A DNA stretch of 64,000 bases, taken from contig JAZAHA010000058.1 of NCBI GenBank assembly GCA_036231565.1, positions 62,001 to 126,000 of the forward strand. Direction: 5' to 3'. Below the pieces are notes generated by a model that was not told the origin of the DNA, did no database searches, and saw only the letters and a list, made by a program, of their open reading frames with translations. This DNA comes from Maricaulis sp036231565 (lineage in GTDB: Bacteria > Pseudomonadota > Alphaproteobacteria > Caulobacterales > Maricaulaceae). The position numbers and the translations under genes were made by a program. Each line of letters begins with the position of its first letter. The first letter of the stretch is position 1. Shown here piece after piece: positions 24,257 through 33,071 of the stretch.

Positions 24257-26899
24257 ATGAATGAAAACATGAAAGCTGCCGGCGTCGGCCTGGCCTGCGT
24301 GGTGCTGGGCGAGTTGGCGCTTCTTCTGTCTGTACCGCCAGGTTTCTTTGTGCCTGTGTGGCCGGCCGCCGGTGTCGCCGTGGCTGCAACCGCGATGTGG
24401 GGCCGGCGCATGCTGGTTCCGGTCGGCATCGCCACCCTGATTGTCGCCGCCGATCTGGCCCTGCGTCATTTTCACACGACCCCGGGCGAGGCCGCAGTCT
24501 TCACCGTGTGTACGGCAATCGGGTCGGTCCTGCAGGGAGAGGTCGGCCTGCGAATCCTGCGCCGCATCAGCCCGAACCGGAAATGGACACTGGAAACCGG
24601 CCGCGAGATCCTGCTGGTTACGGCAGTGGCCGGACCGCTTGCCGCGGTCCCGATGGCCGTCGCCTTTCCGGTCGGGGTCGGACTGGCTGGCCTCGAACCC
24701 GTTTTCAGCAACGCCCCCGTTTATCTGAAATCCTGGCTGTCGAGCGCCGTCGGAATCATCGTGGTGGCCCCCCTGGTCCTGCTGCTGGCAGAGCGGGAAC
24801 TGGTCAGCCGACGCCGGAAACTGGCCGTAGCGATACCGGCGGCGATCCTCCTTGCCATCGCCCTGGCCGTTTTTATCGTCAGCCGCGCAGATGGTGTGAC
24901 CGACCGGCGGGAGGCCTTTGCCAGCCTGGTCGCCGGCGACCAGCAAGCCATCACAGAGACCCTCGAACGCCTGCGCCATCGCCTGACCCAGCTGGGCGGA
25001 TTGTTCGCTGCGTCGGAAACCGTGACGGCGGACGAGTTCGATGTCTTCGTGGCCATAGCCTTTTCCGGCAATGTCCGGGCAGAGGATGTGAGATGGGCGC
25101 CTCGCCTTGCCGATCCCGCCGCGGCGCCGGACATGGAACGGCAGGCCTTCGCGACCAGTGAAGAACGGCGGGTCCGGATTTTCCCCCTCGCTCAGACGGG
25201 CGATGTAGTTGCGACCAGCATGCCCGGGATCGACATGCCCGGCATTCTCGACGCCATTCTCGACGGCGCACCCGTCATCGCCCGGCGGTTCGAGCATGAC
25301 GACCCGGCCCAGATGCCGGAGTCGGCGCCCCACAGACATTCTGTGCTCATAGCCACCCCGGCCTATGCCGGCCGGCGTCCTCCGGCCAGCCCGGACGAGA
25401 GGCTTCAACAATTGACCGGCATCGCGCTTGGCCGGACCACTCTTTCTGCGCTCGCTTCAAACGCGTTGTCCCGGCACGATGCGGACTATCGTCTGACAAT
25501 CAACGATATTTCGTCCGGCGACCGGCACCCACTGTTTGGCGACCCGGCCGCGCTGTCATCGCTGAGCATCGTCCACCAGCTCGACTTCGGCGGTTTGTCG
25601 CTGGAATTCGTCTATGCCGCGACACCCGGATTTCTCGCCCGGAACCAGGACCTCCTGTCCTGGGCCACGCTGATAACCGGACTGGCCTTTATCACCCTGC
25701 TGAACGCGCTGACCCTGCTCAGCACTGCGCGCACAGACCTCGTCCAGCGTCTTGTCGTCCGCAAGACGGCTGAAGCGGAGAGCCTGTCGCGAAATCTCTC
25801 CCTGATTCTCGAAAACGCCGCTGACGGCATCCTCGGGATCGATGCGGACGGCCTTGCCACTATCGTCAATCCTGCTGCCGCCCGCCTGCTCGGATACGCG
25901 CCGGAAGAACTGACTGGTACGCTCATCCATGACGTTATCCATCCGGTTGATTCCAGCGGCAGGCCGCACAGCCGGGCGGACTGCCCCATGGTTTCCGCGA
26001 CCCGCGAAGAGCCGGTCCGCAACGGCGTCGAACCGTTCCGCCGGCGCGACGGATCCAGTTTCACCGCCGAATTTTCCAGCGAGCCCATACTGGACGATCG
26101 GGGCCGTCTGCTCGGCGTCGTCACGGTCTTCCGTGACATCACCGACCGCCAGCAGGCCCAGGCGGAGCGCGAGCGCTTCATTGCCGAACTTTCCAGGGCC
26201 AACGAGGAATTGGAACGCTTCGCTTTCGCCGCCAGTCACGACCTGCAGGAGCCGCTGCGGCTGATCTCCAACTTCAATGCCTTGCTGGCGCGCCGGTATG
26301 ACGGCGCACTCGACGATGCTGGGCGCAGCTATATCCAGCACTCGATAAAGGCGGCAGAGCGCATGCAGGCCCTGATCGCCGACCTGCTGGCCTATGGCCG
26401 GCTGAACTATGATTCCGAACCGCGCGAAGTGGATGTTGCGCTCGGCGAAATCGCCGAGGACGCGATCCGCAACCTGCAGACCGCCATCGACAAGACGCAG
26501 GCCCGTATCGACATATCGGACTTGCCCTCGACCCGCGGCAGCCGGGCCCAGCTGACCCAGCTGATGCAGAACCTGATCGGCAATGCCCTGAAATATCACC
26601 GCTCCGGCAATCCTGTTCATGTCAGCGTCGAAGCGCATGAGGAGGAAGCGTGCTGGCGGATCAGCGTTGCCGACAACGGCATCGGTATCGACCCTCAATA
26701 CCGAGAGCAGATTTTCCATCCCTTCAAGCGCTTGCACGCCAAGGACGAGTATTCCGGCACGGGGATGGGCTTGGCAATTTGCCGAAAGATTATTGAGAGT
26801 CATGGAGGTGTGTTATGGGTGGAAGAAAGCCCGTCTGGCGGAAGCCTGTTCCTGTTCACACTGCCGAAAGCCGTCGACCCCACACATGACCAACGCTGA
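24257..26899 (+). CDS. Membrane sensor histidine kinase (MASE1-like, CHASE-like, PAS, HisKA, HATPase)
   Basis: This 880-residue hybrid of sensory domains begins with an N-terminal membrane region of about eight helices (residues 1-210) resembling MASE1. A periplasmic CHASE-like segment (about 215-460) is closed by another transmembrane helix (near LITGLAFITLLNAL). A PAS domain follows (about 510-630, ILENAADGILGIDADG), then HisKA with the phospho-accepting histidine in AASHDLQEPLR, and HATPase_c with NLIGNALKYH, DNGIGIDP and GTGMGLAICRKI. The HDLQEPLR box is the phytochrome-type kinase class. ATG 24257 has an upstream GGAGG; a GTG further left is less likely. It overlaps the downstream response regulator, its obvious partner. 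The signal is unknown. Confidence 0.9.
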   Translation: MNENMKAAGVGLACVVLGELALLLSVPPGFFVPVWPAAGVAVAATAMWGRRMLVPVGIATLIVAADLALRHFHTTPGEAAVFTVCTAIGSVLQGEVGLRILRRISPNRKWTLETGREILLVTAVAGPLAAVPMAVAFPVGVGLAGLEPVFSNAPVYLKSWLSSAVGIIVVAPLVLLLAERELVSRRRKLAVAIPAAILLAIALAVFIVSRADGVTDRREAFASLVAGDQQAITETLERLRHRLTQLGGLFAASETVTADEFDVFVAIAFSGNVRAEDVRWAPRLADPAAAPDMERQAFATSEERRVRIFPLAQTGDVVATSMPGIDMPGILDAILDGAPVIARRFEHDDPAQMPESAPHRHSVLIATPAYAGRRPPASPDERLQQLTGIALGRTTLSALASNALSRHDADYRLTINDISSGDRHPLFGDPAALSSLSIVHQLDFGGLSLEFVYAATPGFLARNQDLLSWATLITGLAFITLLNALTLLSTARTDLVQRLVVRKTAEAESLSRNLSLILENAADGILGIDADGLATIVNPAAARLLGYAPEELTGTLIHDVIHPVDSSGRPHSRADCPMVSATREEPVRNGVEPFRRRDGSSFTAEFSSEPILDDRGRLLGVVTVFRDITDRQQAQAERERFIAELSRANEELERFAFAASHDLQEPLRLISNFNALLARRYDGALDDAGRSYIQHSIKAAERMQALIADLLAYGRLNYDSEPREVDVALGEIAEDAIRNLQTAIDKTQARIDISDLPSTRGSRAQLTQLMQNLIGNALKYHRSGNPVHVSVEAHEEEACWRISVADNGIGIDPQYREQIFHPFKRLHAKDEYSGTGMGLAICRKIIESHGGVLWVEESPSGGSLFLFTLPKAVDPTHDQR

Positions 26900-27365
26900 C
26901 AAGTCCGCCTCGAAAAGACCGCACATCCTGCTCGTCGAGGACAATGCCGGTGACGAATTCCTGGTCCTCGATGCGTTCGAACAGGCCAGCTTTCCCTACG
27001 AGATGGAAGTCGTGCGCAATGGCGAGGCTGCGCTGCAGCGCCTGCGTGGCGAAGGCGAGTTCGCCGGACAGCCCGTGCCCGATCTCATCCTCCTGGACCT
27101 CAACCTGCCCAAGCTGGACGGCCGGGACGTATTGCGAACCGTCAAGGGCGATGCCGACCTGGCGCAGGTGCCGGTCCTGATCCTGACGACCTCATCCTCG
27201 CCCCAGGACGTGGACACCTGCTACGCCCTGCATGCCAATGCCTATATGACCAAACCGTTCGAGGTGGATGGCTATGAGGCGATTGTCGAGTCCATCGGCG
27301 CCTTCTGGTTCAATGTCGCCACATTGCCGCACACGGCTCGCCAGGGCAGCCGGCTCTCGTCTTAA
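26886..27365 (+). CDS. Single-domain response regulator (Rcp1-like)
   Basis: This 159-residue CheY-like receiver has an acidic pocket in LLVEDNAGDE and the phospho-acceptor Asp in LILLDLNLPKLDG. The Thr/Ser switch is in LILTTSSS and the conserved Lys in YMTKPFEV. The long loop before the acceptor and the C-terminal extension are typical of Rcp1-type regulators paired with phytochrome-class kinases. There is no output domain, so it acts by protein contact or in a phosphorelay. It overlaps the kinase gene by 14 bp in another frame, which implies co-expression and pairing. Confidence 0.92.
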   Translation: MTNADKSASKRPHILLVEDNAGDEFLVLDAFEQASFPYEMEVVRNGEAALQRLRGEGEFAGQPVPDLILLDLNLPKLDGRDVLRTVKGDADLAQVPVLILTTSSSPQDVDTCYALHANAYMTKPFEVDGYEAIVESIGAFWFNVATLPHTARQGSRLSS

Positions 27366-27428
27366 ATCCTCTCCACAATCTGCTGGCAGGTGCTGGACGC
27401 AGCCGGGGCAAAGGCTATCCTCTGCACC

Positions 27429-28010
27429 ATGATGAGCCTCTCCGCTTTCGTCCTGCTCACGGGCCTGGCCCTGCAGGAAACTCCACCGGCCGATGTCGAA
27501 GTCGCGCCGCGCACGGAGTACCGCACGCCGGAAGCCCGGCTGGAACAGCGGCTGGACTCGCTGGCACAGGCGCAAACGCCGCGTGAGGCTGCTCCGCTCG
27601 TCGACGAGATCCGCGCGCTGTGGGCGCATTCCGGCAGCGACACGATCTCCCTTTTGATGGACCGTGGTGCCGCTGCGGAAGCCGCGGGCGATGTCGATAT
27701 TGCCATCCGCATGTACGACCACGTCACACGGCTGGATCCGGACTTTGCCGAAGGCTGGCTGGCCGCCGGCCGCATGGCGGCCCGTGTCGAGGACTGGGCC
27801 TATGCCCTTGAGACCCTGAACACGGCACTGACGCTCGAACCGCGCCGCTACGACGCCTATCTGACGCTGGGCCGGGTACTGGAGCGGGCCGAGGAAACCC
27901 GGGCCGCGCTGGAAGCTTACGATGCCGCGCTGGCCATCTATCCGGCCCATGAGGACGCGCGACAGGCCCGCGACCGTCTCGCCGACGCGCTCGCCGGCCG
28001 GTCCCTCTGA
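27429..28010 (+). CDS. Exported TPR-repeat protein
   Basis: This 193-residue protein has an N-terminal hydrophobic signal (about residues 1-18) and about three tetratricopeptide repeats from residue 75 to the end. Examples are AAEAAGDVDIAIRMYDHVTRLDP, GRMAARVEDWAYALETLNTA and the final repeat with AYDAALAIYPAHEDA. TPR arrays mediate protein-protein contacts; here probably in the periplasm. The second ATG, three bases on, could equally be the start. It ends 5 bp before the next hydrolase gene, so the two are likely co-transcribed. No specific function is recognised. Confidence 0.82.
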   Translation: MMSLSAFVLLTGLALQETPPADVEVAPRTEYRTPEARLEQRLDSLAQAQTPREAAPLVDEIRALWAHSGSDTISLLMDRGAAAEAAGDVDIAIRMYDHVTRLDPDFAEGWLAAGRMAARVEDWAYALETLNTALTLEPRRYDAYLTLGRVLERAEETRAALEAYDAALAIYPAHEDARQARDRLADALAGRSL

Positions 28011-28015
28011 GGGCC

Positions 28016-28987
28016 ATGCCCCTCTGGCTTTACATCCTTGCCGGCACCTGTGTTCTGGCCGGTCTGGCTGCACTGCTGGCTCACCGCACGATCCGCCGCA
28101 TCGAAAAGGCACACCCGCCGGGCGGCCGTTTCGCCGACATTTCGGGAACCCGGCTCCACTATCGCCGCAGCGGCGATCCGGAGCGCCCGGCCATCCTGGT
28201 CCTTCATGGTGCGGCCTCCAATCTGGAAGAGCCGCACATGGCCCTGGCCGGCGCCTTTGACGGCGAGCATGTGATCTGGCTCGACCGGCCGGGTCTGGGC
28301 TGGTCGCAGCGCCCACGCGGAGCCTGGTCGCCCCGCCGCGAGGCCGGACTGATCGCGGCCTTTCTCGACCATCTCGGCATTCCGGCCGCCACCGTGATCG
28401 GGCATTCGTGGGGCGGGGCCATTGCGATGCGCATGGCGATCGACCATCCGGCACGCGTGGACGGGCTGGTCCTGCTGGCCCCGGCACTGTCGGCCTGGAT
28501 CGGCACTGCCGCCTGGTTCAATGCCGCCAGTTTCTGGCCGGTGATCGGCCCGTTCCTGTCCCGCATCGCGGTACCGCTCGCCGGCCGCAGCCAGGCAGCG
28601 TCGGGAGCCATCTCGGCCTTCCACCCGGAACCGGTTCCGGATGCCTATCTCGACCGGTCGGCGCTCCTGCTTCTGCTCCGCCCGCCGGTCTGGAAGGCCA
28701 ATGCGCGGGACATGGCGATGGTCAATTCCCACCTGGAGGACCAGGAAGCAGCCTACAGCGCTGTCGAGGCCCCGGCCGTGATACTTGCCGGCAAGGCCGA
28801 TACCGTGGTCTGGTCGCACCGTCACGGAGGCCAGGTCGCGGCGCGCATGCCGCGCGGCGAGATGCGCTGGATTTCCGGCGCCGGCCACAACCTGCACCAC
28901 CATCACCCGCAGGCCGTGCTTCAGGCTGTCCACGATGTACGCCGGCAACTGCGCGAAAGCGTGCACTCGGCTGGCGGAGCGGCTTGA
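28016..28987 (+). CDS. Membrane-anchored alpha/beta hydrolase
   Basis: This 323-residue alpha/beta-hydrolase follows an N-terminal transmembrane anchor (about residues 4-22). The oxyanion motif is LVLHGAASN and the nucleophile elbow GHSWGG (Ser near residue 125). The acid is probably Asp in AGKADTVVW, and the catalytic His lies in GAGHNLHHHHP. It resembles generic lipase/esterase or C-C hydrolase members; the substrate is unknown. It is 5 bp downstream of the TPR gene. About 50 bp separate it from gapR, with no terminator seen. Confidence 0.88.
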   Translation: MPLWLYILAGTCVLAGLAALLAHRTIRRIEKAHPPGGRFADISGTRLHYRRSGDPERPAILVLHGAASNLEEPHMALAGAFDGEHVIWLDRPGLGWSQRPRGAWSPRREAGLIAAFLDHLGIPAATVIGHSWGGAIAMRMAIDHPARVDGLVLLAPALSAWIGTAAWFNAASFWPVIGPFLSRIAVPLAGRSQAASGAISAFHPEPVPDAYLDRSALLLLLRPPVWKANARDMAMVNSHLEDQEAAYSAVEAPAVILAGKADTVVWSHRHGGQVAARMPRGEMRWISGAGHNLHHHHPQAVLQAVHDVRRQLRESVHSAGGAA

Positions 28988-29042
28988 GGCCGCCCGCTCG
29001 CGGATTTAGTCTCCCCGCCCGTCCCGAGAAGAGGTTTGCGAC

Positions 29043-29333
29043 ATGGCTTTCACCGACAACGTGCTTGAAGACTCCGGCCCCATCGACCAGTCCGACGCCA
29101 TCGGCGGCGCCGCACGCGAGCAGATCAAGGCCTTTGTCGCCCGGATCGAGCGCCTCGAGGAAGACAAGGCGAATGTCATGGCCGACATGAAGGAGGTCTA
29201 TGCCGAAGCCAAGTCGATGGGCTTCGACACCAAGATCCTCCGCAAGGTCGTGTCGCTGCGCAAGATCGACCGCCGCGAGCGCCAGGAAGCCGACGCGCTT
29301 CTGGAATTGTATCTGGGCGCCGTGGAAGGCTAA
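29043..29333 (+). CDS. gapR: GapR-family nucleoid-associated protein
   Basis: This 96-residue DNA-binding protein (DUF2312) shows REQIKAFVARIERLEEDK, KEVYAEAKSMGFDTKILRKVV and RKIDRRERQEADALLELY, the full-length family pattern of long helices. In Caulobacter, GapR is an essential chromosome-structuring protein that binds AT-rich, overtwisted DNA ahead of replication and transcription machinery. A GAGG-type site precedes the ATG. A basic unknown gene follows after 29 bp. The proximity of a TacA-like gene mirrors the Caulobacter arrangement as I recall it. Confidence 0.95.
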   Translation: MAFTDNVLEDSGPIDQSDAIGGAAREQIKAFVARIERLEEDKANVMADMKEVYAEAKSMGFDTKILRKVVSLRKIDRRERQEADALLELYLGAVEG

Positions 29334-29362
29334 GCTGGCCGCCTCCCTGCAAAGGAGGCCCG

Positions 29363-29830
29363 ATGTCTCGCAAGATCGACGAGAAGAAGACGAGGCGCGC
29401 CCTGCGCCGTCTCGACCGTGCCCGCAAGGCGGCGCAAGAGGCGGAAACGCCGGATCGCGAGCTGTCTGAATGGGAAGGCGAATTCCTCGGATCGCTCGAG
29501 GAACGCCTGGAGACCTATGGCTCGGCCTTCAACGATCCGGACAAGGGCAATACCGAAGAGGCGCTGTCGGCCCGCCAGGCGCTGAAGCTTCGCGAGATCG
29601 AGAAGAAGGCGAAGGGCAAGGCGCGCAAGCCAATGGCACGCGGCAACGGGTTCCGGCGCAAGACAGCGCCCTCCTCTGCCCGCAGCCGCGACATCCACGA
29701 CGATCTGGAGCGCGATGACCGGGCCGGGGAATCCGGGCGAAACGACATTGCGCAGGAGCCGGAGGAAACACCGGAGACCCGCCGCGCCCGTTTCCGGATC
29801 GTCGACCCGTCCGGGGATACCGAGACGTAG
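29363..29830 (+). CDS. Conserved basic protein of unknown function downstream of gapR
   Basis: This 155-residue soluble, highly charged protein has a helical first half (about 1-75, rich in Arg/Glu/Lys, with LSEWEGEFLGSLEERLE). A Lys/Arg-rich middle (about 80-115, KKAKGKARKPMARGNGFRRK) and an acidic, probably disordered tail complete it. It has no signal peptide or membrane segment. The ribosome-binding site AAAGGAGG is near-perfect, four bases from the ATG, so the gene is certainly expressed. It is 29 bp behind gapR and probably in the same transcript; the basic middle could touch nucleic acid. I do not recognise a characterised family. Confidence 0.8.
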   Translation: MSRKIDEKKTRRALRRLDRARKAAQEAETPDRELSEWEGEFLGSLEERLETYGSAFNDPDKGNTEEALSARQALKLREIEKKAKGKARKPMARGNGFRRKTAPSSARSRDIHDDLERDDRAGESGRNDIAQEPEETPETRRARFRIVDPSGDTET

Positions 29831-29926
29831 CGCGTCTTAGTCTCCCGTTAAATCTGATACCGGTTTCCGGGCGCGCCGGCGCGGGCGTGCGGGTATCTTG
29901 TGGCGATCAAGAACACGGTGTCGCCC

Positions 29927-30358
29927 ATGCCCCACAACATCGCCCATCTCGCCAGCCTGGAAACCGCCCTGTTCGATGCCCTCGAAGAGGCCGAAACCTC
30001 CGGCCTTGGCACCGAAGCCGGTCGTGACGCCTTCCGCCGCGCCATGGTCTCGCTGGACACGACGGTCGAAAACCGCACCGAGCATCTCTACACCCCGCTC
30101 GCCGCCGATCCGTTGACCCGGGATTATGTCTCCCATCTCGACGGCCAGCTGAACGGGCTGACAACCCGGATCGAGGTCCTGCGTGCCCACATCGAGCTGG
30201 GCCTGGAGACCGGCAGCCGGGAGGTCGCCCGGCTCGATGCCTCACTCACGCGCCTCGCGCGGCAGCTGAAAGTCCGTTTCAGCCGTGAATCCGCGCTCAT
30301 CCCCGTCTATTTCAGCTGGTGCGACCGTCACCCCGGAGACGTGCTCGCCAGCGCCTGA
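29927..30358 (+). CDS. Helical protein of unknown function (hemerythrin-like pattern possible)
   Basis: This 143-residue, probably all-helical cytosolic protein could start at ATG 29927 or at an in-frame GTG at 29900. No clear Shine-Dalgarno decides between them. It has repeated long amphipathic helices (LASLETALFDALEEAE, VSHLDGQLNGLTTRIEVLRAHIELGL, RLDASLTRLARQLKVRF). A few histidines (residues near HNIAH, EHLY, AHIE) vaguely recall a hemerythrin-like bundle, but the metal-ligand pattern is not convincing. A strong terminator follows at 30377. It is the last gene of the gapR group. Confidence 0.7.
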   Translation: MPHNIAHLASLETALFDALEEAETSGLGTEAGRDAFRRAMVSLDTTVENRTEHLYTPLAADPLTRDYVSHLDGQLNGLTTRIEVLRAHIELGLETGSREVARLDASLTRLARQLKVRFSRESALIPVYFSWCDRHPGDVLASA

Positions 30359-30376
30359 TTCCGTCCCGCAGACGAC

Positions 30377-30415
30377 GGACCGGGCCGGGCAGCCATGTCC
30401 GGCCCGGTCCTGTTT
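30377..30415 (+). terminator. Intrinsic terminator of the gapR gene group
   Basis: A perfect 12-bp stem (GGACCGGGCCGG with CCGGCCCGGTCC, loop of about 10) is followed by TGTTT on the plus strand, 19 bp after the last stop codon. Confidence 0.85.
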
Positions 30416-30435
30416 CGGCATTTCCACAGACCCCA

Positions 30436-30474
30436 GAGAAAACCGGGCCGGAAGGTCATATCCTTCCGGCCCGG
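30436..30474 (-). terminator. Intrinsic terminator of the sigma-54 regulator gene
   Basis: A perfect 13-bp stem (CCGGGCCGGAAGG with CCTTCCGGCCCGG, 6-base loop) is followed on the minus strand by TTTTCTC. It lies 66 bp past the regulator's stop. Back to back with the hairpin at 30377, it insulates the two convergent units. Confidence 0.85.
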
Positions 30475-30539
30475 CGCTTGTGCCCCCACCCGGCCTGCCT
30501 GTTGAAGTCCCGTCGGCAGGCGAGTTCCGTGTGTCCGGA

Positions 30540-32000
30540 TCAGCCCGCGGCGCGGACCCCGTCGACGTCGAGATCGTATTCGCGGACCTTGCGATAGAGC
30601 GTCGAGCGGCCGACGCCGAGACGGCGGGCGACTTCGCTCATCCGGCCGGCATAGGTCTCGATGGCGAACTCGATCAGGTCGCGCTCGATCTCCTCGAGCG
30701 AGCGCAGATGACCGCCCTCGTCCATGATCTCGACCGGACCCAGATCCGGCGCATTGGCCGCCATCTGTGCGATATCCCCGGCCAGCGTCTCGGCCGCCGG
30801 CAGCGGCGCTTCGGCCGCGAAATCGGGCGTCAGGCCGGAAATCTGCGGGAAATCCTCGGGCTTGAGCATCTCGCCATCCGACAGGACCACGGCGCGGAAC
30901 ACCGCATTCTCCAGCTGGCGCACATTGCCCGGCCAGTCATAGGCGGCCAGCAGCGCATGCGTTTCCGGCGCGGCGTCGATGATCGACTTGTTTTCCTGGG
31001 CGTTGAAGCGGCCGATGAAATGGCGCACCAGCGCGGGAATGTCTTCCTTGCGGGCCTTCAGCGACGGCACTTCGATCGGGAAGACATTGAGACGATAGAA
31101 CAGGTCCTCGCGGAAATTGCCCGCGGCCACCTGTTCGGCCAGATCGCGATTGGTGGCGGAGACGATCCGCACATTCACCTTCACCGGACGCTTGGAGCCG
31201 ACCGGATCGACCTCGCCTTCCTGCAGGGCGCGCAGCAGCTTGACCTGCATGTCCAGCGGCAGCTCGCCGATCTCGTCGAGGAAGAGCGTGCCGCCATCGG
31301 CTTCCTGGAACTTGCCCATATGCTTGCCGACAGCGCCGGTGAAGGCCCCTTTTTCATGACCGAACAGGGTGGATTCCACCAGGTTTTCCGGAATGGCGCC
31401 GCAGTTCACGGCGACGAAAGGACCGTCGGCGCGCTTGGAGGCGGCCATGATGGATCCGGCCACCAGCTCCTTGCCGACGCCGCTTTCCCCGGTGATCAGG
31501 ATCGGAATGTCCGATTGCGCCGCGCGCTCACCCAGACGCACGACCTGTTTCATGGCCGGGGCGCCGGCAATCATGTCGGCAAAGCCCAGCTTGTTCGTCG
31601 CCTTGCGCGACAGACGCTGCACTTCGCCCGACAGGTTCTGCACCTTCAGGGCATTGCGGATCGACACCGCGATGCGTTCCGGGCTGGCCGGCTTGACGAA
31701 GAAGTCGGATGCCCCGGCCCGCATGGCCGCAACCACCGTCTCGATACCGCCGGACGCCGTGAGCACGATGACCGGCAGGTCGATCTGCTTGCGCTGCAGG
31801 GCTTCCAGGGTCTCCATCCCGTCCATGCCGGGCATGATCAGGTCCAGCAGCATGACGTCGATCCCCGGGGACGCCACGCGATCCAGGGCAGCCTCGCCGC
31901 TGTCGGCGGTTTCGGCCTTGTAGCCCTGCTTCTCGATCACCGCCTGCAAAAGGCGGCGCTGTGTCGGATCGTCGTCCACGATCAGAACTGTTTTCACCAT
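30540..32000 (-). CDS. tacA: Sigma-54-dependent response regulator (TacA/NtrC type)
   Basis: This 486-residue transcriptional activator has a receiver domain (1-125) with VLIVDDDPTQ, the phospho-acceptor in MLLDLIMPGMDG, and FFVKPAS. The AAA+ domain (about 145-385) has Walker A GESGVGKE, the sigma-54 contact loop GAFTGA, Walker B GGTLFLDEIGELP and the R-finger region. A Fis-type HTH ends the protein (ARRLGVGRSTLYRKVREY). Length and nearness to gapR match Caulobacter TacA, the phosphorelay-controlled activator of staR and stalk-pole genes, as I recall it. ATG 32000 begins directly at the receiver; an upstream frame extension is not domain-supported. NtrX or another family member remains possible. 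Confidence 0.85.
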   Translation of the reverse strand: MVKTVLIVDDDPTQRRLLQAVIEKQGYKAETADSGEAALDRVASPGIDVMLLDLIMPGMDGMETLEALQRKQIDLPVIVLTASGGIETVVAAMRAGASDFFVKPASPERIAVSIRNALKVQNLSGEVQRLSRKATNKLGFADMIAGAPAMKQVVRLGERAAQSDIPILITGESGVGKELVAGSIMAASKRADGPFVAVNCGAIPENLVESTLFGHEKGAFTGAVGKHMGKFQEADGGTLFLDEIGELPLDMQVKLLRALQEGEVDPVGSKRPVKVNVRIVSATNRDLAEQVAAGNFREDLFYRLNVFPIEVPSLKARKEDIPALVRHFIGRFNAQENKSIIDAAPETHALLAAYDWPGNVRQLENAVFRAVVLSDGEMLKPEDFPQISGLTPDFAAEAPLPAAETLAGDIAQMAANAPDLGPVEIMDEGGHLRSLEEIERDLIEFAIETYAGRMSEVARRLGVGRSTLYRKVREYDLDVDGVRAAG

Positions 32001-32185
32001 CTCACCCACGCCTTTTCGGTCGCCTTGTTTTCGCCGGGCCTTTGGCCTCACTGTCCGTTCTGGACAGGGCGTTGATGCGAACCGTTATGGGACAGTCTTC
32101 TAAATTTCACGTTTAAGACGCGGCAACGACCGGTTAAGCATAAGCCGGGGACCCCGTCCGATTGCGGGGATGCGAGGGAGGCAGA

Positions 32186-33034
32186 ATGCCGCCGGACAGC
32201 CACACGCCTGCAGGCCGCCCTGCAGCGGATGCGGTGCACTGGCCTTTCGGGGCCGGTGATGCGTTCGCGCAGCTGCGTGCAGAAGATCATCGTCTGGCGC
32301 TGATCCATTCCCTGCCCGGCATGGTGATCTGGCCGCTTGTGCTGGTTGCCCTCGCCTTTGCCTTCCAGTTCGCCGGCGGTTTCCTGTGGGCCCTGGCTGG
32401 AGGCCCCGAAGGAATACTCCAGCTGGATACCGTCGCCTTTGCCGCGATGGCGCTGGCCTATTTTGCCTTCGCCGCCGTGATGTGGCGCCGGCTGCAGCGC
32501 GACGGCGCACACCGCAGCACATTCGCATTCTGGCCGCTGCGCGCCTCGGATCTTCTGGCAACAGTCCTCGTCATGCTCTTCATGATCTTCGTCGCCGGCC
32601 ATCTCACCCTGGCCTTCCACGAATTCGCCATGCTGGATCCCGACATGACCCTGTCGGGCGGCGCCACCCGGGATGAGGTCTCCAATGTCGGAAACTTCAT
32701 CCACTCGAATGCGGCGCTCTGGTCGATCATCCTTCTGACCCTGATCGCGGCGCCGCTGGCCGAGGAGATCCTGTTTAGGGGATGGATGCTGCCGATGATG
32801 GTCGCCCGCGGTGTGCCGGCGGTGTTTGCCATCATCATCTCGGCCCTCGCCTTCGGCCTGCTTCACACGCCGCAGGGCCTGATGGTGATGACTTCGACCT
32901 TCCTTCTGGGCATCGCGCTGGGTATTGCCCGCATGGCAACCGGCCGGGTGACGGCCCCGCTCCTGGGCCATGTCGCCAACAATGCCTGGGCGGTGTTTGC
33001 CGTTCCCGCCCTTCTCGAGTGGGCCTCAGCGTGA
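32186..33034 (+). CDS. CPBP-family intramembrane metalloprotease (CAAX/Abi type)
   Basis: This 282-residue integral membrane protein has about seven or eight hydrophobic segments. The metal-site motifs are present in order: EEILFRG (EExxxR), FGLLHTPQG (FxxxH-type) and HVANNAWAV (HxxxN/B). They mark the type II CAAX protease/bacteriocin-immunity (CPBP) family. Members cleave near or within membranes; the bacterial substrate is usually unknown. GGGAGG lies four bases before ATG 32186, which decides the start over an upstream TTG. It is divergent from tacA; an alpha/beta hydrolase follows after 37 bp. Confidence 0.9.
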   Translation: MPPDSHTPAGRPAADAVHWPFGAGDAFAQLRAEDHRLALIHSLPGMVIWPLVLVALAFAFQFAGGFLWALAGGPEGILQLDTVAFAAMALAYFAFAAVMWRRLQRDGAHRSTFAFWPLRASDLLATVLVMLFMIFVAGHLTLAFHEFAMLDPDMTLSGGATRDEVSNVGNFIHSNAALWSIILLTLIAAPLAEEILFRGWMLPMMVARGVPAVFAIIISALAFGLLHTPQGLMVMTSTFLLGIALGIARMATGRVTAPLLGHVANNAWAVFAVPALLEWASA

Positions 33035-33071
33035 GATTGACCTTCCCGGAGCGGAGGTCTAGCGCTAGGTC

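Noticed and set aside
30377..30474. Two large adjacent inverted repeats as a possible mobile-element end or CRISPR-like repeat
   Set aside because: They differ in sequence, and each has a T-tract on the correct side for the gene it follows, so they are back-to-back terminators.
32101..32140. Possible CtrA-binding site upstream of tacA (TTAA at 32113 and 32134)
   Set aside because: CtrA sites need TTAA-N7-TTAA. Here the spacing is 17 bases, and the alternative minus-strand half-sites do not match.
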